64,000 nucleotides of DNA, taken from positions 29,023,266-29,087,265 of the forward strand of contig CM063114.1 of NCBI GenBank assembly GCA_031841125.1, written 5' to 3'. The number at the start of each line of letters is the position of its first letter. The stretch's first letter is position 1. A program made the position numbers and the translations under genes. The notes under the pieces are model-generated. The model saw only the letters and a program-made list of their open reading frames with translations. It had not been told where the DNA came from and did no database searches. Shown one piece after another: positions 10,375 through 21,662 of this stretch. Source of the DNA: Acanthococcus lagerstroemiae (Eukaryota; Arthropoda; Insecta; Hemiptera; Eriococcidae).

Positions 10375-11507
10375 CAGGGGTGTCGTGATCCCCTTGGTCC
10401 AATGAAGAAGCCCCCCCCCCACGCCATCAAACTCTGCTGGTTGACCTCCTTAATTTGAAATAGCAGTGAATTTTTCTTTTGCCTAACTCAACGGGGTAAT
10501 CCTTCTTTTTGCATTGTCCATTCTACTTGTCACTTCTGATGATTTGATCGCAAAGTAGTTCTTTACAACGAAATTTAAATAAAACGTTTCTCGGCATTTT
10601 AAAACTAATTACATTAAATTTCTTGTATTCTCCTGAAACAAATTAACCACAAATGTCATAAACAGTGTTGCCGAGTCGAAATTTTTCTCGATGCCAGATG
10701 GCACTAAAAAAATATGCTAAATGATGCCAGAATTCCAAAAAAATTATGCTAAATTCGATTTTTTTTCAATTTTCGAAACGAGCTTTACCAGTCTTTACCT
10801 AAAAGTCTGTGATTTGGTGGCGAGAAATCAAAGATTTTTTCAGTTTTTCCCGTCAGTTCCAATAATGCCAAAATAGACTAAATGGTGCAAGCCTAGAGCG
10901 AAGATACAATTTTTTCCATATAGTATATTTGGCTTTGGTAATCCTGTAATCTTAATCAGCATTTAGTAGTAAACCATAGAAATACAAAACCTGGATTTGT
11001 TACAGTATTTGGTCGTTATTTTGATAATGGCGTACTATAACTTGACTACGTGGAGCGTTGTTGTATATTTCGAATTTTTGAAGACATGCTAAATTTTCAA
11101 TATTAATGCTAAAATTGATTTTTTTTTACGCCAACAAAAATGCTAAATGCTAAATGAATATTTTAAAAATATACTGAATAGGCAACACTGGTCATGAAAA
11201 TTCTAAATGATAAGAAGTAGAAAAACTCCAACTTCGATGTTTCAGTTTTGGTGGCCAATAATTTTTTCTTTTTTTTTTGCTGATTCATGCACTGAAGTAC
11301 AATAAATAGCATATGTACTACATAAAGGGGTTGCTTTGTCACTTAACGTCGTTTAAGTAATTATTTTCTGCGTTATGAATAGTAAAAATGTAGTATCAAC
11401 ATTTACTATTTCCTCATCTGACCAGGGGGAAAAAGGAAAAAGCACCCCCCCCCCCTAAAACGATTACGAAGAATCTTCGTCACCAGAATGGCCTCACGAC
11501 ACCCCTG
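10375..11507. mobile_element. CAGGGGTGTCGTGA-ended element with exact 5-bp duplication CTTTC
   Basis: The left end CAGGGGTGTCGTGA and the reverse-complemented right end CAGGGGTGTCGTGA are identical for 14 bp. CTTTC occurs directly outside both ends (10370-10374 and 11508-11512). The C-tract near 10410 and the one near 11445 sit at mirrored positions but both read as C on the plus strand. The element is split by a nested 518-bp hAT-like MITE at 10673-11190. No transposase. The 5-bp duplication matches four other CAGGG elements in this window. Confidence 0.8.
10673..11190. mobile_element. hAT-like MITE (CAGTGTTGCC), nested, 8-bp duplication
   Basis: CAGTGTTGCC at the left matches GGCAACACTG at the right as a 10-bp inverted repeat. 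The flanks GTCATAAA and GTCATGAA match at seven of eight positions, as expected for a hAT duplication. The interior repeats ATGCTAAAT words near both ends. It sits inside the CTTTC-flanked element and is therefore the younger insertion. A relative with the same tip is at 51052-52005. Confidence 0.8.
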
Positions 11508-11613
11508 CTTTCCAGTTTTTTCCCTCAGCCATTCCCTCAATAATAACAATCGTGGTAATTTTAGTTTAATGGGATGAAGAAAACACTTATCACACGCTCT
11601 CGCATTTTACCAA

Positions 11614-12101
11614 CATTTTCGGGTGTTTCTCGGGAACGGAGCGTCGCCGCCAAATTTGAACACTGAATTTGAACTCGGCGTGAAAAATTGAGTCGAAAAC
11701 CGTCTTTAAATCAAAATTTTTGATTTTTTCGAATTTTGAAAGTTTCTCCATACTATATACATCATGTCTTTTTTCGTCCAAAAAAGTTTTCGGAGAGCTT
11801 GGGCGTTGACGCTGGGGCTAATTACAAATCCGTCGTCAAAATTGAGCTAAAGTCATTTTTTGACCCATTTTGACCTCATTTTCGGGTGTACCTTGGAAAC
11901 GGAGCGTCGCCGCCAAATTTGAATACTGAATTTGAACTCAGCGTGAAAAATTGAGTCAAAAACAGTCTTCAAATCAAAGTTTTCGATTTTTTCGAATTTT
12001 GAAAATTTCTCCATTCTATACATCATATGTTTATTTTTTTTTTTTCAGACAAAAAAATTTTCGGAGAGCTTCGGCATCGGCGCTGGGGCTAATTACTCAA
12101 T
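11614..12101. repeat. Direct duplication, about 215-bp copies, 263-bp period
   Basis: CATTTTCGGGTGT followed by GGAACGGAGCGTCGCCGCCA starts at 11614 and at 11877. Both copies continue through TTTTCGGAGAGCTT and GCGCTGGGGCTAATTAC-like sequence at about 85-90% identity by eye. No protein motif in the overlapping short open frames. Confidence 0.85.
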
Positions 12102-12204
12102 TTTTTGAAAGAAAATACAAAAAATCTGCATACTTCAACGACCACACAAATTTTTCTTGGCACATAGTTGTATTGAAAATTTGTTTTCACATATGTCAAC
12201 AGGC

Positions 12205-12262
12205 TGCGTGATTCTGATCCAGTATAAAATAATTTTGCTCCGCAATCTGGACTTATCTGGCT
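12205..12262. repeat. Dispersed 55-bp repeat, copy 1 (copy 2 at 13307-13362)
   Basis: GTGATTCTGATCCAGTATAA and the following AAATAATT...GCTCCGCAATCTGG recur at 13307 with few changes. The two copies are 1.1 kb apart in direct orientation around a LINE fragment. They might mark a duplicated insertion end, but no TIR or target duplication was identified. Confidence 0.8.
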
Positions 12263-12284
12263 TGAAATTTGAGGTAGGGGAGCT

Positions 12285-12570
12285 GATTTACAGGTTTTCG
12301 AGGTTGCTGAATTCGATTCTTACGTCCGAACCTCCCGAGGTATCACCCGAAGAGGTTGGCATCGAATATTGCTTATTATTCCGAGATGGTACTCAATTTA
12401 TAGATTTTCGACGTGATTAAGCTCGAGGTCGAGTGATTTTTGATTCCCCGAGGTATCACCCAGAGAGGTTGGCACCAAACATTGTTTATTATTTTGAGAT
12501 GGAACTCAATTTATAGATTTTCGACACGACTAAGCTCGATGCTGAGTGATTTTTGGATTCGACCATCCAT
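12285..12570. repeat. Tandem repeat, about 113-bp unit, 2.5 copies
   Basis: GAGGTATCACCC occurs at 12337 and 12450, each followed by GAGGTTGGCA, a TATTATT...GAGATGG segment and TCAATTTATAGATTTTCGAC. A partial third unit ends near 12570. Confidence 0.8.
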
Positions 12571-12713
12571 CACGTGCTACCAGAGGGAGATTCAAACCAA
12601 ACAACTATTGATTTTCCCGAAAGATATATCCTATTGACTATTCAGAAATTTCGAAAAAATTAATACCATTTGGTTTTGACCCCTTCTGATGCCACCAGAT
12701 GGGTCAGATCCTA

Positions 12714-13260
12714 TTAGTCACTTTCAAAATCGCGTTCAGTGATCTTAGAAACCTGTGAGAAGAACAACATTTTTTGAATAAATGATGAACGAACATAGTT
12801 AAAGTTCAAAAGAAAATTACCAGAAACGGACGGCTCTCGTGGGGGTCGTCCCGCCGTTGGATCCACCCAGTTTCGGATATAGGCAGCTACCACCTGTCTC
12901 CTAGCCCCTCTGTTCGTAGCAGTTCTCTGTCGTGAAATCCCGAATCTCCTAACAATTTCGTCCCTCCACCTAGTAGGTGGTTTCGCTCCCCCCCCCACCA
13001 TGATTTCTAGAACTCTAAAACTTCCCAATTTTATTCAGTTTATCCCCGTGACTCCTGGCAAGGTGCCCCGCATATCCAAGTTTAAGTTTCTTCACCGTTC
13101 ATCCAACATCAGAAGTATTCGATTTTTCTCTAATAATCTGAGTACTAACTTTATCGATCAGTCTTCAACTTAGAAGCGACCTCTCCATCCTATTGTGGGT
13201 GGTCCTCAGCTTATTAACTTGGGTTTTGGTTAGAGCCCAGGTCTGGGCCCAGTAATGTCA
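12714..13260 (-). pseudogene. LINE reverse transcriptase C-terminal relic
   Basis: The minus strand shows, with several stops and frame changes, WAQTWALTKTQVNKLRTTHN (about 13190-13245), NRMERSLL, REKSNTSDVG, VKKLKLGYAGHLARSHGDKL (about 13025-13085) and PPTRWRDEIVRRFG (about 12945-12985), then an AYIRNWVD end. This is the same tail type as at 1.8 kb and 44.0 kb, typical of RTE/Jockey-like arthropod LINEs: YGAETWxLTK, RAMERxxL, YAGHxAR, RPPTRWRDEI, W. The polymerase core is missing, so it is a 5'-truncated or fragmented copy. It directly abuts the 13.3-kb copy of the 55-bp repeat. Confidence 0.85.
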
Positions 13261-13306
13261 ACAACAGCTCAGTGCATCGTCTGAACACTCTGGCTTTGGA
13301 GGCAAG

Positions 13307-13362
13307 TGTGATTCTGATCCAGTATAAAATAATTGGCTCCGCAATCTGGGCTAACCTGGCTC
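13307..13362. repeat. Dispersed 55-bp repeat, copy 2
   Basis: Second copy of the GTGATTCTGATCCAGTATAA repeat seen at 12207, with ATTGGCTCCGCAATCTGG in place of ATTTTGCTCCGCAATCTGG. Confidence 0.8.
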
Positions 13363-13559
13363 CAAAAAAGCAGAGACGAAAAAATATAAATTCAAACATT
13401 ACCTTCAAAGTCGGATTCAACGGCCACAAAAGCTTGCAAATTATTCCCTATCTCTAATTTTATTTTTTCGCTCTTCTGTGCCCTTTTGGAGTCAGACTTT
13501 ACAACAATCCCACCCCACTTAATAAGTTGATTTTTGAACTTTTTCAAAATTTTATAGTT

Positions 13560-13790
13560 GAAGGATGGAAGCCCAGTACAGCTGTGGTACACTTGAATTC
13601 CAGGTTAACGCTGGGTGAGCGTTGCCTCGGTAAGTAGGTATCCCACGGTGACTCTGGCAGAACAGAGAGGCGAAATGGGTCTCTGTTCATCGACATGACG
13701 CGATACTCGAAAGGGTAGTTTCCCGTCCAGGGGTGCGGTGTCCGGGGACCACTTTGACAAGCATGCATCGCTATACGCTTCACCAGATAA
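13560..13790 (+). mobile_element. R1-like LINE 3'-end fragment (5'-truncated)
   Basis: Segment from GAATTCCAGGTTAACG through GCGATACTCGAAAGGGTAGT and GGGGTGCGGTGTC to GCATGCATCGCTATACG matches the 3' untranslated region shared by the 24.4-kb R1-like LINE and the fragments at 22.97, 27.73 and 43.23 kb. It is the most diverged of the set. No clear target duplication. Confidence 0.75.
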
Positions 13791-14379
13791 AACCCTTGAC
13801 CGTCAGTCAGATCACAACGTGGTGCAATTCACCACCACTGCACTGTAACTCCACGCGTAGCGGCTGTTAGTGAGAATCTGAGAACTCAGCCTGTGTGCAC
13901 TTGGTGTTGGTGCACTTGAAATAAAACTTCAGTTCCCGCAACAGAGTTGGTTGCATACTTTCTATTTTGAAGGGCAATTCAATTTCATTATTTCTTTTAA
14001 AATGCTGATAATAACTTTAAAAATTAAAGAAAAATCAAACATACTATTTGTAACAACATACTTTTTTGACAATATTGTCTATCTTCAATATTGAAGGCGC
14101 AAAAATCCACCAAAATATCAATTTTTTAATTGATATATGGGGTCTTCAATTTTGAGAATAGGCGATTCTTTTTGGGGAAATTTTTTGTATTTCTGTAAAT
14201 GAAGTAACATACTAAGGTATTCCCACCCCTCCCCCATTTAGAAATATTACAGAATTTGGAAATAAAAAACGACAATTGACGTGTATGGTTTAAGGGTTAA
14301 GAGCGTTGAAAATCCTTGGTTCCTTCCCCTGGACTCTTTGTGAATATTGCAGAGACTTATCAGCTCAAAATATGAAATC
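13791..14379. other. Unassigned AT-rich sequence
   Basis: No gene, TIR or relic recognised. Confidence 0.5.
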
Positions 14380-14780
14380 GCGCTAATTGGCAACCAATCA
14401 ACCATTTCACAGGCTGACTGGCTAACTATCTGCCCGTTTTCGGTCTGTCCACTCGTCTATCAGCTAGTTCATTAGGTTGATTGGACGGTTGACTAACTAA
14501 CAGACAGACTGATTAACGGGAAGTCTTGACGATGTATCTTTCTTCTTGTCAGGCTGGCTGTATATTCCTGAAGTTGTTTTCAGACACACTACTGACCGGT
14601 TGACTATCCGCTTGTTTATTCATCCGTCTACCCAGCTACCTCCTCATCTTTCTGGTAGGCTGACTGGGTGACTCGAAGTACGTTTGTCTGTCAGACTACT
14701 TACCAGATTTGTCAGATGACTGAACCTATCTGTCAGCTGACTGTATGCTGATTAGTTTGGTAGAAACCTGGAGCTTTTTC
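14380..14780. repeat. Degenerate CTGA/GACT-rich simple repeat
   Basis: Words such as GGCTGACTGGCTAACT, GTTGACTAACTAACAGACAG and CTGTCAGCTGACTG recur throughout, consistent with an old tetranucleotide microsatellite. A shorter patch of the same type lies at 27.59-27.65 kb. Confidence 0.7.
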
Positions 14781-16002
14781 CAAGGTATAACAGCTATACG
14801 GTTAGCTGGCATTATATTTGCCCCTCTCCGGACATTCAGTTTTAGTAAGTTCAATTTTTCTGCGACGTCGACAGCTTGAGTCGTATTTCCGCGAATAGAA
14901 ACTCATTCTCGTCGGTCGGTTTGGCCGTAATTCTTTATTATTATTACATGGAATGTCTCCTTGACGTTAAGTGACACAGTTGTACGCACCAAAATGGAAG
15001 CCCCCGTCTGCTGTACCAATTATCGTACGTAGTTTATTAGGGTCATTTTTGCCGGACTGAAAACGGAAGCTTGGTCTCCGAATTACGTCGCGGGAAAAGT
15101 AGAAACTAAAAAACGGGGTACTTTTTATTCTGTTCTGTCTGCGGTCATTTCCTTTTCCTTTTTCTACTCGAAAAATTATCATGGTACTGGCGTTTATGCA
15201 TCTCCACGAAACCGACTCGGCTTCGCCAGTGTATAAATTTGTATTCGAGTTGTGTACATGATTGGGATGTAGTGTGCGTGAGCTATCACCGGTTGCCATA
15301 CCGTCATACCTATTCCGGATAACAGTATGGGCTCATGGGTGCTGAATTTCCTGTATCAGATACCGCCGCTTTCATGTTCGTAATCGTATACGTCGGTACC
15401 GTTTAGAGAGACATCAACGCGTCATCTGCTGCTTATTAAGCTCCGAACAATTGCCAGAACTGAGAATGCTGAAGTTTTCCCAAAGTATACACGTAAATAT
15501 AATACTCGTCTATCCAAAAGGAACTGACCTACTTCGAGGCCCGTACTCCCCGAAATTTATTTTCCAAGTATCAGCAAAATTAGTGTCTTCTTGATTATTT
15601 CAGTGAACTGGTACGGTATTGCTTATTCACCATTCTTTCACTTTAGCGAATTTTGTAGCGATGCTCAATCCGATTCGAGCGAACATTCTTGGAAAACGGA
15701 GATAGGTAAATGGCAAATTCCGAAAAAACTCGATGCCGATTCTGATTTGCAAAAAAAAAAAAAAAAGATATGAACACTTGAAATTGGAGGTATTACATTG
15801 AGTTCTGAGTTTTCCTTACTTTAATTTCACTGTACAGGTGTGCCAACCCTCAACTCAAGACGTGCACTGACGGGTATAAGCCCCCCAGCTAGTTTCTGCG
15901 TCGCTGTGTGCAGGGACGGCAACCTCTCATAATCCCATGTGTAGCGGGGAAAAAACAACACTGATTTTACACAATGACGATTTATTATCGTATCATTAGG
16001 CC
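14781..16002. other. Unassigned sequence
   Basis: One 110-codon minus frame (14967-15299) and other short frames show no domain or family motif. Nothing supports a gene here. Confidence 0.45.
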
Positions 16003-16544
16003 GTATGCATAAAAATTAAGCTTTTTAACGTCGAAGCAAAAGAGCGGAGTGAGAGCTTTCGCTCCGAAGGGAAAGATAGAAGTTTAAGGTTTTGCTTCAG
16101 TTCTTATGCATAAGCTTTCTCTTTCACTTCAAAGCGAACGCTTCATAAAATAAAGCGAGTGCTTCAAAGATAACAACGTTTGTTCAAGTTGTTAACCGAA
16201 CTTCTTCTAAATCGAAAATCATTCAGAGAAGCGAAGACAAATGGACGCTATTCAGCAAAAGGGAACCAACTAACATTTGTAAACAGAATGAGTTATTAGT
16301 ATCGTTGGAAAGAGCGTAAAAAGTAGAATTTTTCAAAATTGGGCCCTCGATTCAAAAATGTGTACTCACGTTGAAAAAAGCTTATCAGTAAACGCTGTGT
16401 CATATAGTTTCTACATGGCTCTTGAACTTCGAATCGCGTGTTCTCAAAAAACGGATTTTGCTAGTTGGTTCCCTTTTGCTGAATAACGTCCAAATATGGT
16501 GGTGTACAGCGGGAAAACACACCCAACGTACAAAACGGTGAAAT
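16003..16544. other. Left flank of mirrored array, possible element end
   Basis: GTATGCATAAAAATTAAGC near 16003 resembles the reverse complement of TTAATGCATAC near 18538, and both are followed inward by GCGAAAGCTT/GAAGCAAAAG-type words. These could be ends of the foldback element holding the 16.5-18.3 kb array, but the match is short. Confidence 0.3.
16242..16492. mobile_element. 251-bp MITE with about 32-bp TIRs
   Basis: TGGACGCTATTCAGCAAAAG then GGAACCAACTA at the left is mirrored by TAGTTGGTTCC then CTTTTGCTGAATAACGTCCA at the right. No coding capacity. Superfamily unknown; no clear target duplication. Confidence 0.8.
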
Positions 16545-18345
16545 AATTTTCGGGGAAAACCTCCGATGATTTCCAATGAATTTCATCAGAAGTCTTCGAG
16601 AAGATGCCTTTGATTTCTAAAGAATTTCATCGGACATCGTTAAGAAATATCTCAGAAGATTTCAGGAAAATTTTTTCGGAAATCGTTTCCGGAGAATTTC
16701 ATCGGAAATCTTCAGAAAAAATTTCCAATGTTTTCGGAAGAATTTTTTGAAGAATCTTTAGAAAAATTTTCCGATAGTTTATGAAGAATTTAATCGGAAA
16801 TATTTGAGGAAAAACTCTGATGATTTTTCGAAGAATTTTATCGAAAATCTTCAGGAAAAATCTCCGATAATATCCAGAGAATAATTTCATTGGAAATTTT
16901 CGAGAAGCATCTCCGGTGATTTCTAAGGAATTTCATCGGAAATTTCTTGGGGAAAAAATTCTGATAATTTCCGAAGAATTGAGACTATTTACCACTCATG
17001 CGATGGAATCAGAGATATTTCCCGAAAATTTTTGATGAAATCCTTCGGAAATCAGCCCACAGTTTCCGAAGAATTTTATCGAAAATAATTTGAGGAAAAT
17101 CTCCGATAATTTCAAAAAAAATGTCATTGGAAATCTTTAAAAATAATCTCCGCTAATTTTCAGAGAATTTCATCGGAAATCTTCAGAAAAAATTTCAACA
17201 ATTTTCGAAAGATTTTATGAAAAATCTTCGGGGAAAATCTCTGATTCCATCGCATGAGTGGGAATAGTCTCAGTTCTTCGGGAATCGGAATTTTTCCCCA
17301 AAAATTCCCGATGAAATTCTTCGAAGGTCATCGAACATTTTTCTTGAAGATTTTTGATAAAATTCTTCAAAAACCGTCAAAGTTTTCCCCCCGAATATTT
17401 CTTATAAAATTTTCCAAAAATTATCAGGAAATTCTCTCGATGAATTTTGATGAAATTTTTTGGAAACATGTGACAATTTTTTCTAAAGAACTCCGATGAG
17501 ATTCTTCGTTAATTACCGGCATTTTTTCCCGAAAATTTCCGATGAAATTCCTTAAAAATCATCGGAGATTCTTCTTGATTTCCATTGAAATTGTTCTTCG
17601 GAAATCATTGGTGATTTTTCTTGAAGATTTTCGATAAAATTCTTCAAAAACTATCGGAGTGTTTCCCCGAATGTTTCCTATTCTCAAAAATTATCGAAAA
17701 ATTTTCTCGAAGAATTTTGATAACATTTTTTGGAAAACATTGGAAATTCTTTCTAAAGGTTTCCAATGGGATTCTTCGGAAATGTTTTGAATTTTTTTCC
17801 AAAAATTTCCAATGAAATTCGTTTAAAATCATCTGTTTTTGTAAATTAAATTATTCTGTTGCAACCATCAAGGATTTTTCCGATGATTCGATAAATTTCT
17901 TCAAAAACTATCGGATTTTTCCAAAATATTTTTTTTCTGAAGATTTCCGAGGAATTTCTCCGGAAATTGATCAAAGATTGTCCTCAGAGATTTCTAATAA
18001 AATTCGTTGGAAATCATCGAAGATTTTCCCCGAACATCTCTGCTGAAATTCTTCGGAAAGCATCGGTAATTTATCCAAAACAATTTCCGATGAAAATCTC
18101 TGGAAATCATCGAACCTTTCTTCTGCAGAAATTCTTCAAAAACCATCAGAGATATTTCTCAATGATTTCCAATAAAATCCTTGGCATCGTTGGAGATTTT
18201 TCTTAAAATTTTCAACAAAATTCTTCTGAAATCATCGGAGATTTTTTCAGTGATGTCCGATGAAATTCATCGAAAATGATCGGAAATTTTTCCTTCATAT
18301 TGTTGATAAAATTCCTCGGAAATTATCTTCGGAAATCAAAGGAAT
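16545..18345. repeat. Mirrored array of degenerate 30-65-bp repeats (foldback)
   Basis: For about 700 bp words like GAATTTCATCGGAAATCTTC and GGAAAAATCTCCGATGATTT alternate. From about 17275 the same words continue in the opposite sense (CCGATGAAATTCTTCGGAAA, CATCGGAGATTTTTC). The single strand could form a hairpin about 1.8 kb long. Short Lys/Phe-rich frames in it are by-products of composition. A near-identical monomer type fills the centre of the foldback at 31.5-32.4 kb. Confidence 0.85.
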
Positions 18346-18594
18346 CTTCTCGAACACGAATAACTGCACGTGTTTTTCGGAAAGAAGTCTACTCGGGACT
18401 AGATGCATTTTTTCGCGAGCGAAAGCTTCACTTTTGAAGTTGACATTCCTCTTTATGCATGCAACTCGAAGGGAAACCTTTTTCCCGATGCAAACGCTCT
18501 CACTCCTGAACACACGCTTCCTATTCACTTTTTTTAATGCATACACTCTGCAGCTTGCACTTCACTTTTGCGAAGTGAAAGCTGAAGCTTTTGT

Positions 18595-19015
18595 AATTTT
18601 CGTTTCAAGTCCCCCCCCCCCTCCCCCTACTAAAGTGGTATTATTATTCAGAAAAATTGGAAGTATGTGTTAAGAAATACAATTTGCTGTCAGTGACTAC
18701 ACATTTCCAGAAGGGATGGTGTCAAGTTCTGTTACCAGGGTTTTCAATCTTTGTTGTGATCAATCTTTGACTGGTGCAAAAATATGTGCCGTATACATTT
18801 TTTAGTCTCACAAATGGCAATACTGGTATAGTTTTGATCCCTGAACGCAATCCAAGTGCCAGGTTTTAGTCATTCGCGCATGTGAGCACAAGGTTCAAAA
18901 ATTCCCTGAAGAAGGAAATTCTGGAGCTGTTTTGTCCGTAGTCATGGACATCAGTGTTTTCGTCCTGGACAAGATGTCTCATCGTGGACAAAAGTCGCCC
19001 TCCCTCCCTAAATTT
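18595..19015 (+). pseudogene. Decayed exon-like sequence, tentatively Kunitz-type; paralogue of the 29.6/33.4-kb copy
   Basis: This stretch is homologous to the minus strand at 33590-33374 joined to 29861-29640. It reads KVVLLFRKIGS, then (two in-frame stops) CDQSLTGAKICAVYIF, KWQYWYSFDP, and TQSKCQVLVIRACEHKVQKF. The C-x7-C-x6-F spacing and WYSFDP before it resemble the middle of a Kunitz inhibitor domain, but the spacing between the second and third Cys is too long and the last two Cys are not seen. Downstream LKKEILELF and MDISVF are also conserved in the other copy. The conservation of reading frame is what I see; the Kunitz identity is a guess. This copy lacks the 3.5-kb foldback present in its paralogue. 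Confidence 0.5.
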
Positions 19016-19325
19016 TTTTATTTTTTTTATTTACGAGCCACTAGTTACACCAAGGGCTGTAAGGCTCGGCTGGTAAATTAATGGAAAGAACTCTTGCGTC
19101 GTGGAGGAAGAGATGAGTTTATCTGTTGTCATCGGGTTATTTTGGAGCATGCTTTTCGTTGTGGGTGGTAGTTAATGTTTTTGGTTGTGAGAGTGAAGTG
19201 AAGGGCAGTGAAGTATATGTTCGACAGTGAGTTCATTTGAGGAGCATTTAGGGCATTGTGGGGAGGATGTATTCGAATTCGTGCTATTACTATTTCTTCT
19301 TTGATGCTCCTGCTTGAATATTCTC
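19008..19325 (-). pseudogene. Jockey/CR1-like LINE polymerase C-terminus with A-rich tail
   Basis: On the minus strand the frame reads SRSIKEEIVIARIRI, PPQCPKCSSNELTVEHILHC, then after a stop MLQNNP...LISSSTTQEFFPLIY. The C-x2-C...TVEHIL..C finger, preceded by an ARLRIGH-like helix and followed by a DNP...FL motif, is the standard C-terminal end of Jockey/CR1-type LINEs. It ends at a GTAAATAAAAAAAATAAAA tail (plus-strand 19012-19030). It is 5'-truncated to roughly 100 codons and broken by a stop. This LINE type differs from the RTE-like tails at 1.8, 12.7 and 44 kb. Confidence 0.75.
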
Positions 19326-20539
19326 TACTGTATATTTTAAAAAATCTAACGGAAAAAAGTACTACGTTAATCCGTAATATCCTTAGTTACTAGAGAATGA
19401 CCCAACTAGTTCCATAATGGGAGTTGTAGAAGAGCCGAAAAAAAGGCTGGAAATTTGTGCGTGTAATTTAAACAGACCGGGCAGATAACCCGGAGGAATT
19501 CTAGCGCTTAATTAAATGTCGTCGATTATTACACTTGGGCGAGCAAAGACGATAATTAAAATTGATTTTTATCGTCCGAAACACCAGCAGTTTAATTATA
19601 CGTGATACTAATTTCTGACGTGTGTTAGCTGTGCAAAGCTTTTTTACCCCGAACTTACTGCGTCACTGATTACTGATCTGGATGGCATTGTAGTTCACTT
19701 TTATTAAAAACGGGAAAATGGGCCATTACTGTAAAAAAAGAAAACAATCTCGAATTATCGTTATCCGAGACCGAAGAGTAAAAATACCCGGTCGTTACGA
19801 GAAAATGTCTGCACGGGGAATTGAAACACCAAAATTCGTATCAAGGGATTAAAATTTTCATTGAATATCACTGAATTGAAAAATAACATTTCGTCCAGCA
19901 GATGATGCATATCTGAAGGTAGTCACTGAACTATAAAAAGTTAGGTCACAATTTTTATCAAATACTTACATGATTTTGTTAGTCAGATGACAGGAGTGAA
20001 CTGGTACTACAATAGAATTAAAACAAGAAATAGACAAATTTGTTTTAAAAAATTTTCACAGAGTTGTTGGGACCAGCTCCTTAAACGAAACATTGGAAGT
20101 CTCCAAGAGTTCCAGTGGACATTCGTTACGCAGGATGGAAACAGTCCTCAAAATTGAATTTTTCATGATAAGTCAATGAATATTAATCTTATTCGAAAAT
20201 GTTCGGCATAAAAAATATTACGGACGCGATTTCCCACTGAAAATGTTCTTTACGGTTTTTTCGTAACTGCCCCCAAAATGCCCTTACTAGAAGCTTGAAA
20301 ATGAAGCTTTTCTTTGTCACGTATTAACGCAGGCCTTTCTAGGAGATATGTGTTTTCCTGTGTTTTTCCAGTATCGAAATTACTTTATTAGTATGCCTTT
20401 TGAAACTTTATTTGCACGAATCATGAAATTGTGGTTTCAACTGGGAGAGTTTCAAGACTACAGAATTCGATTTTGATACTTATTTCGCTGTAAATTCGAA
20501 ATAGTGGTCCTGGCGAGGAGGCATGGCTTTATAATTTCA
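19326..20539. other. Unassigned AT-rich sequence
   Basis: No gene, TIR or relic recognised in this stretch. Confidence 0.5.
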
Positions 20540-21662
20540 TGTAATACAGTGTGAATGTCATTGTAATGATACAAAGGTTCGCTGAGTCCATTTCTTATAA
20601 TCATTTACCCAAATTTGCGGTGCTGGAACGGGGGAGAGGAATGGCATTTATGAATGATAAATACAATATAGATATCGTTTTATAAAATTTGGTGGTCACT
20701 AACACATTTCTGATTACAATTTATCCCTAACTTTATTATTTTTATAAATATAAAAAATTGATTTATTTTTTATTTTTTGTATTTCTAATAATTTAATATT
20801 ACATTTTATCACTAACAATAATATTATGATCTGCGTAGGCACCTATAAACTTTCTAATTAATTATAGATAACCGAAATATTTTATTGATAATCCGATCAC
20901 TAAAAAATGCCTAGTTGTATTTATTCAATTTTTATTTTTAATATTATCGAACTTAGTATACATTTAAATGTTGGCACCTGAGGAGGGGAAGGGGACTTTA
21001 ATTTGGTGGTATCAATAAATACCATGTGGATGTCGTTTCACAGGTTTCGGTGGTCGTTGATCTCATTTCTGGTGATAATTTGCTAATAATTTGAAAAAAT
21101 GATGGCATCTTTACTGAGGGAGAAGTGAGGGCTTCAACTTGGGTACCGATAAATACAATACGGGTACAGTTCCATAGGTTTCAATAGTAAATGAACTCTT
21201 TTCTGTTTGGAATTTTTCCTCTATCTGTAGGACGAAACGCCTACCTCAGGTTCGACTATTTGCAAGTTAAGAGCAAATAATGTGCTATACTAATATTGGA
21301 TTTATCGTTATTCTTCAGTTGGAGCTCCTTTCTCTCCACAGGTTCAGTTGAAGCCGTGTCTTCATCAGAAATAAGTTAGGTGACCACCGGTACCTAAAAA
21401 CGATACCTATATCGCATTTATCGATATCCTCAAATGGAAGCACTTCTCTTCTTCCCCGAATTTTGAAATTAGGAGCAAATAACTGTCAAAAATGAGTTCA
21501 GCAACCACCGAAACGTGTGAAATGACATTCGTGTTGTATTTATTGATATCTTCAAATCAGAGCCCATCTTCCAAACTGCCGTAGTTTTCAAGTTGGGGCA
21601 AATGGATATTAGGAATGAGTTGTGCGACCACGGAAATTTATAAAACGATATCTGCATTTATT

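Noticed and set aside
16699..18206. Several Lys/Phe-rich open frames of 60-80 codons
   Set aside because: They occur on both strands of the mirrored short-repeat array and simply translate the repeat.
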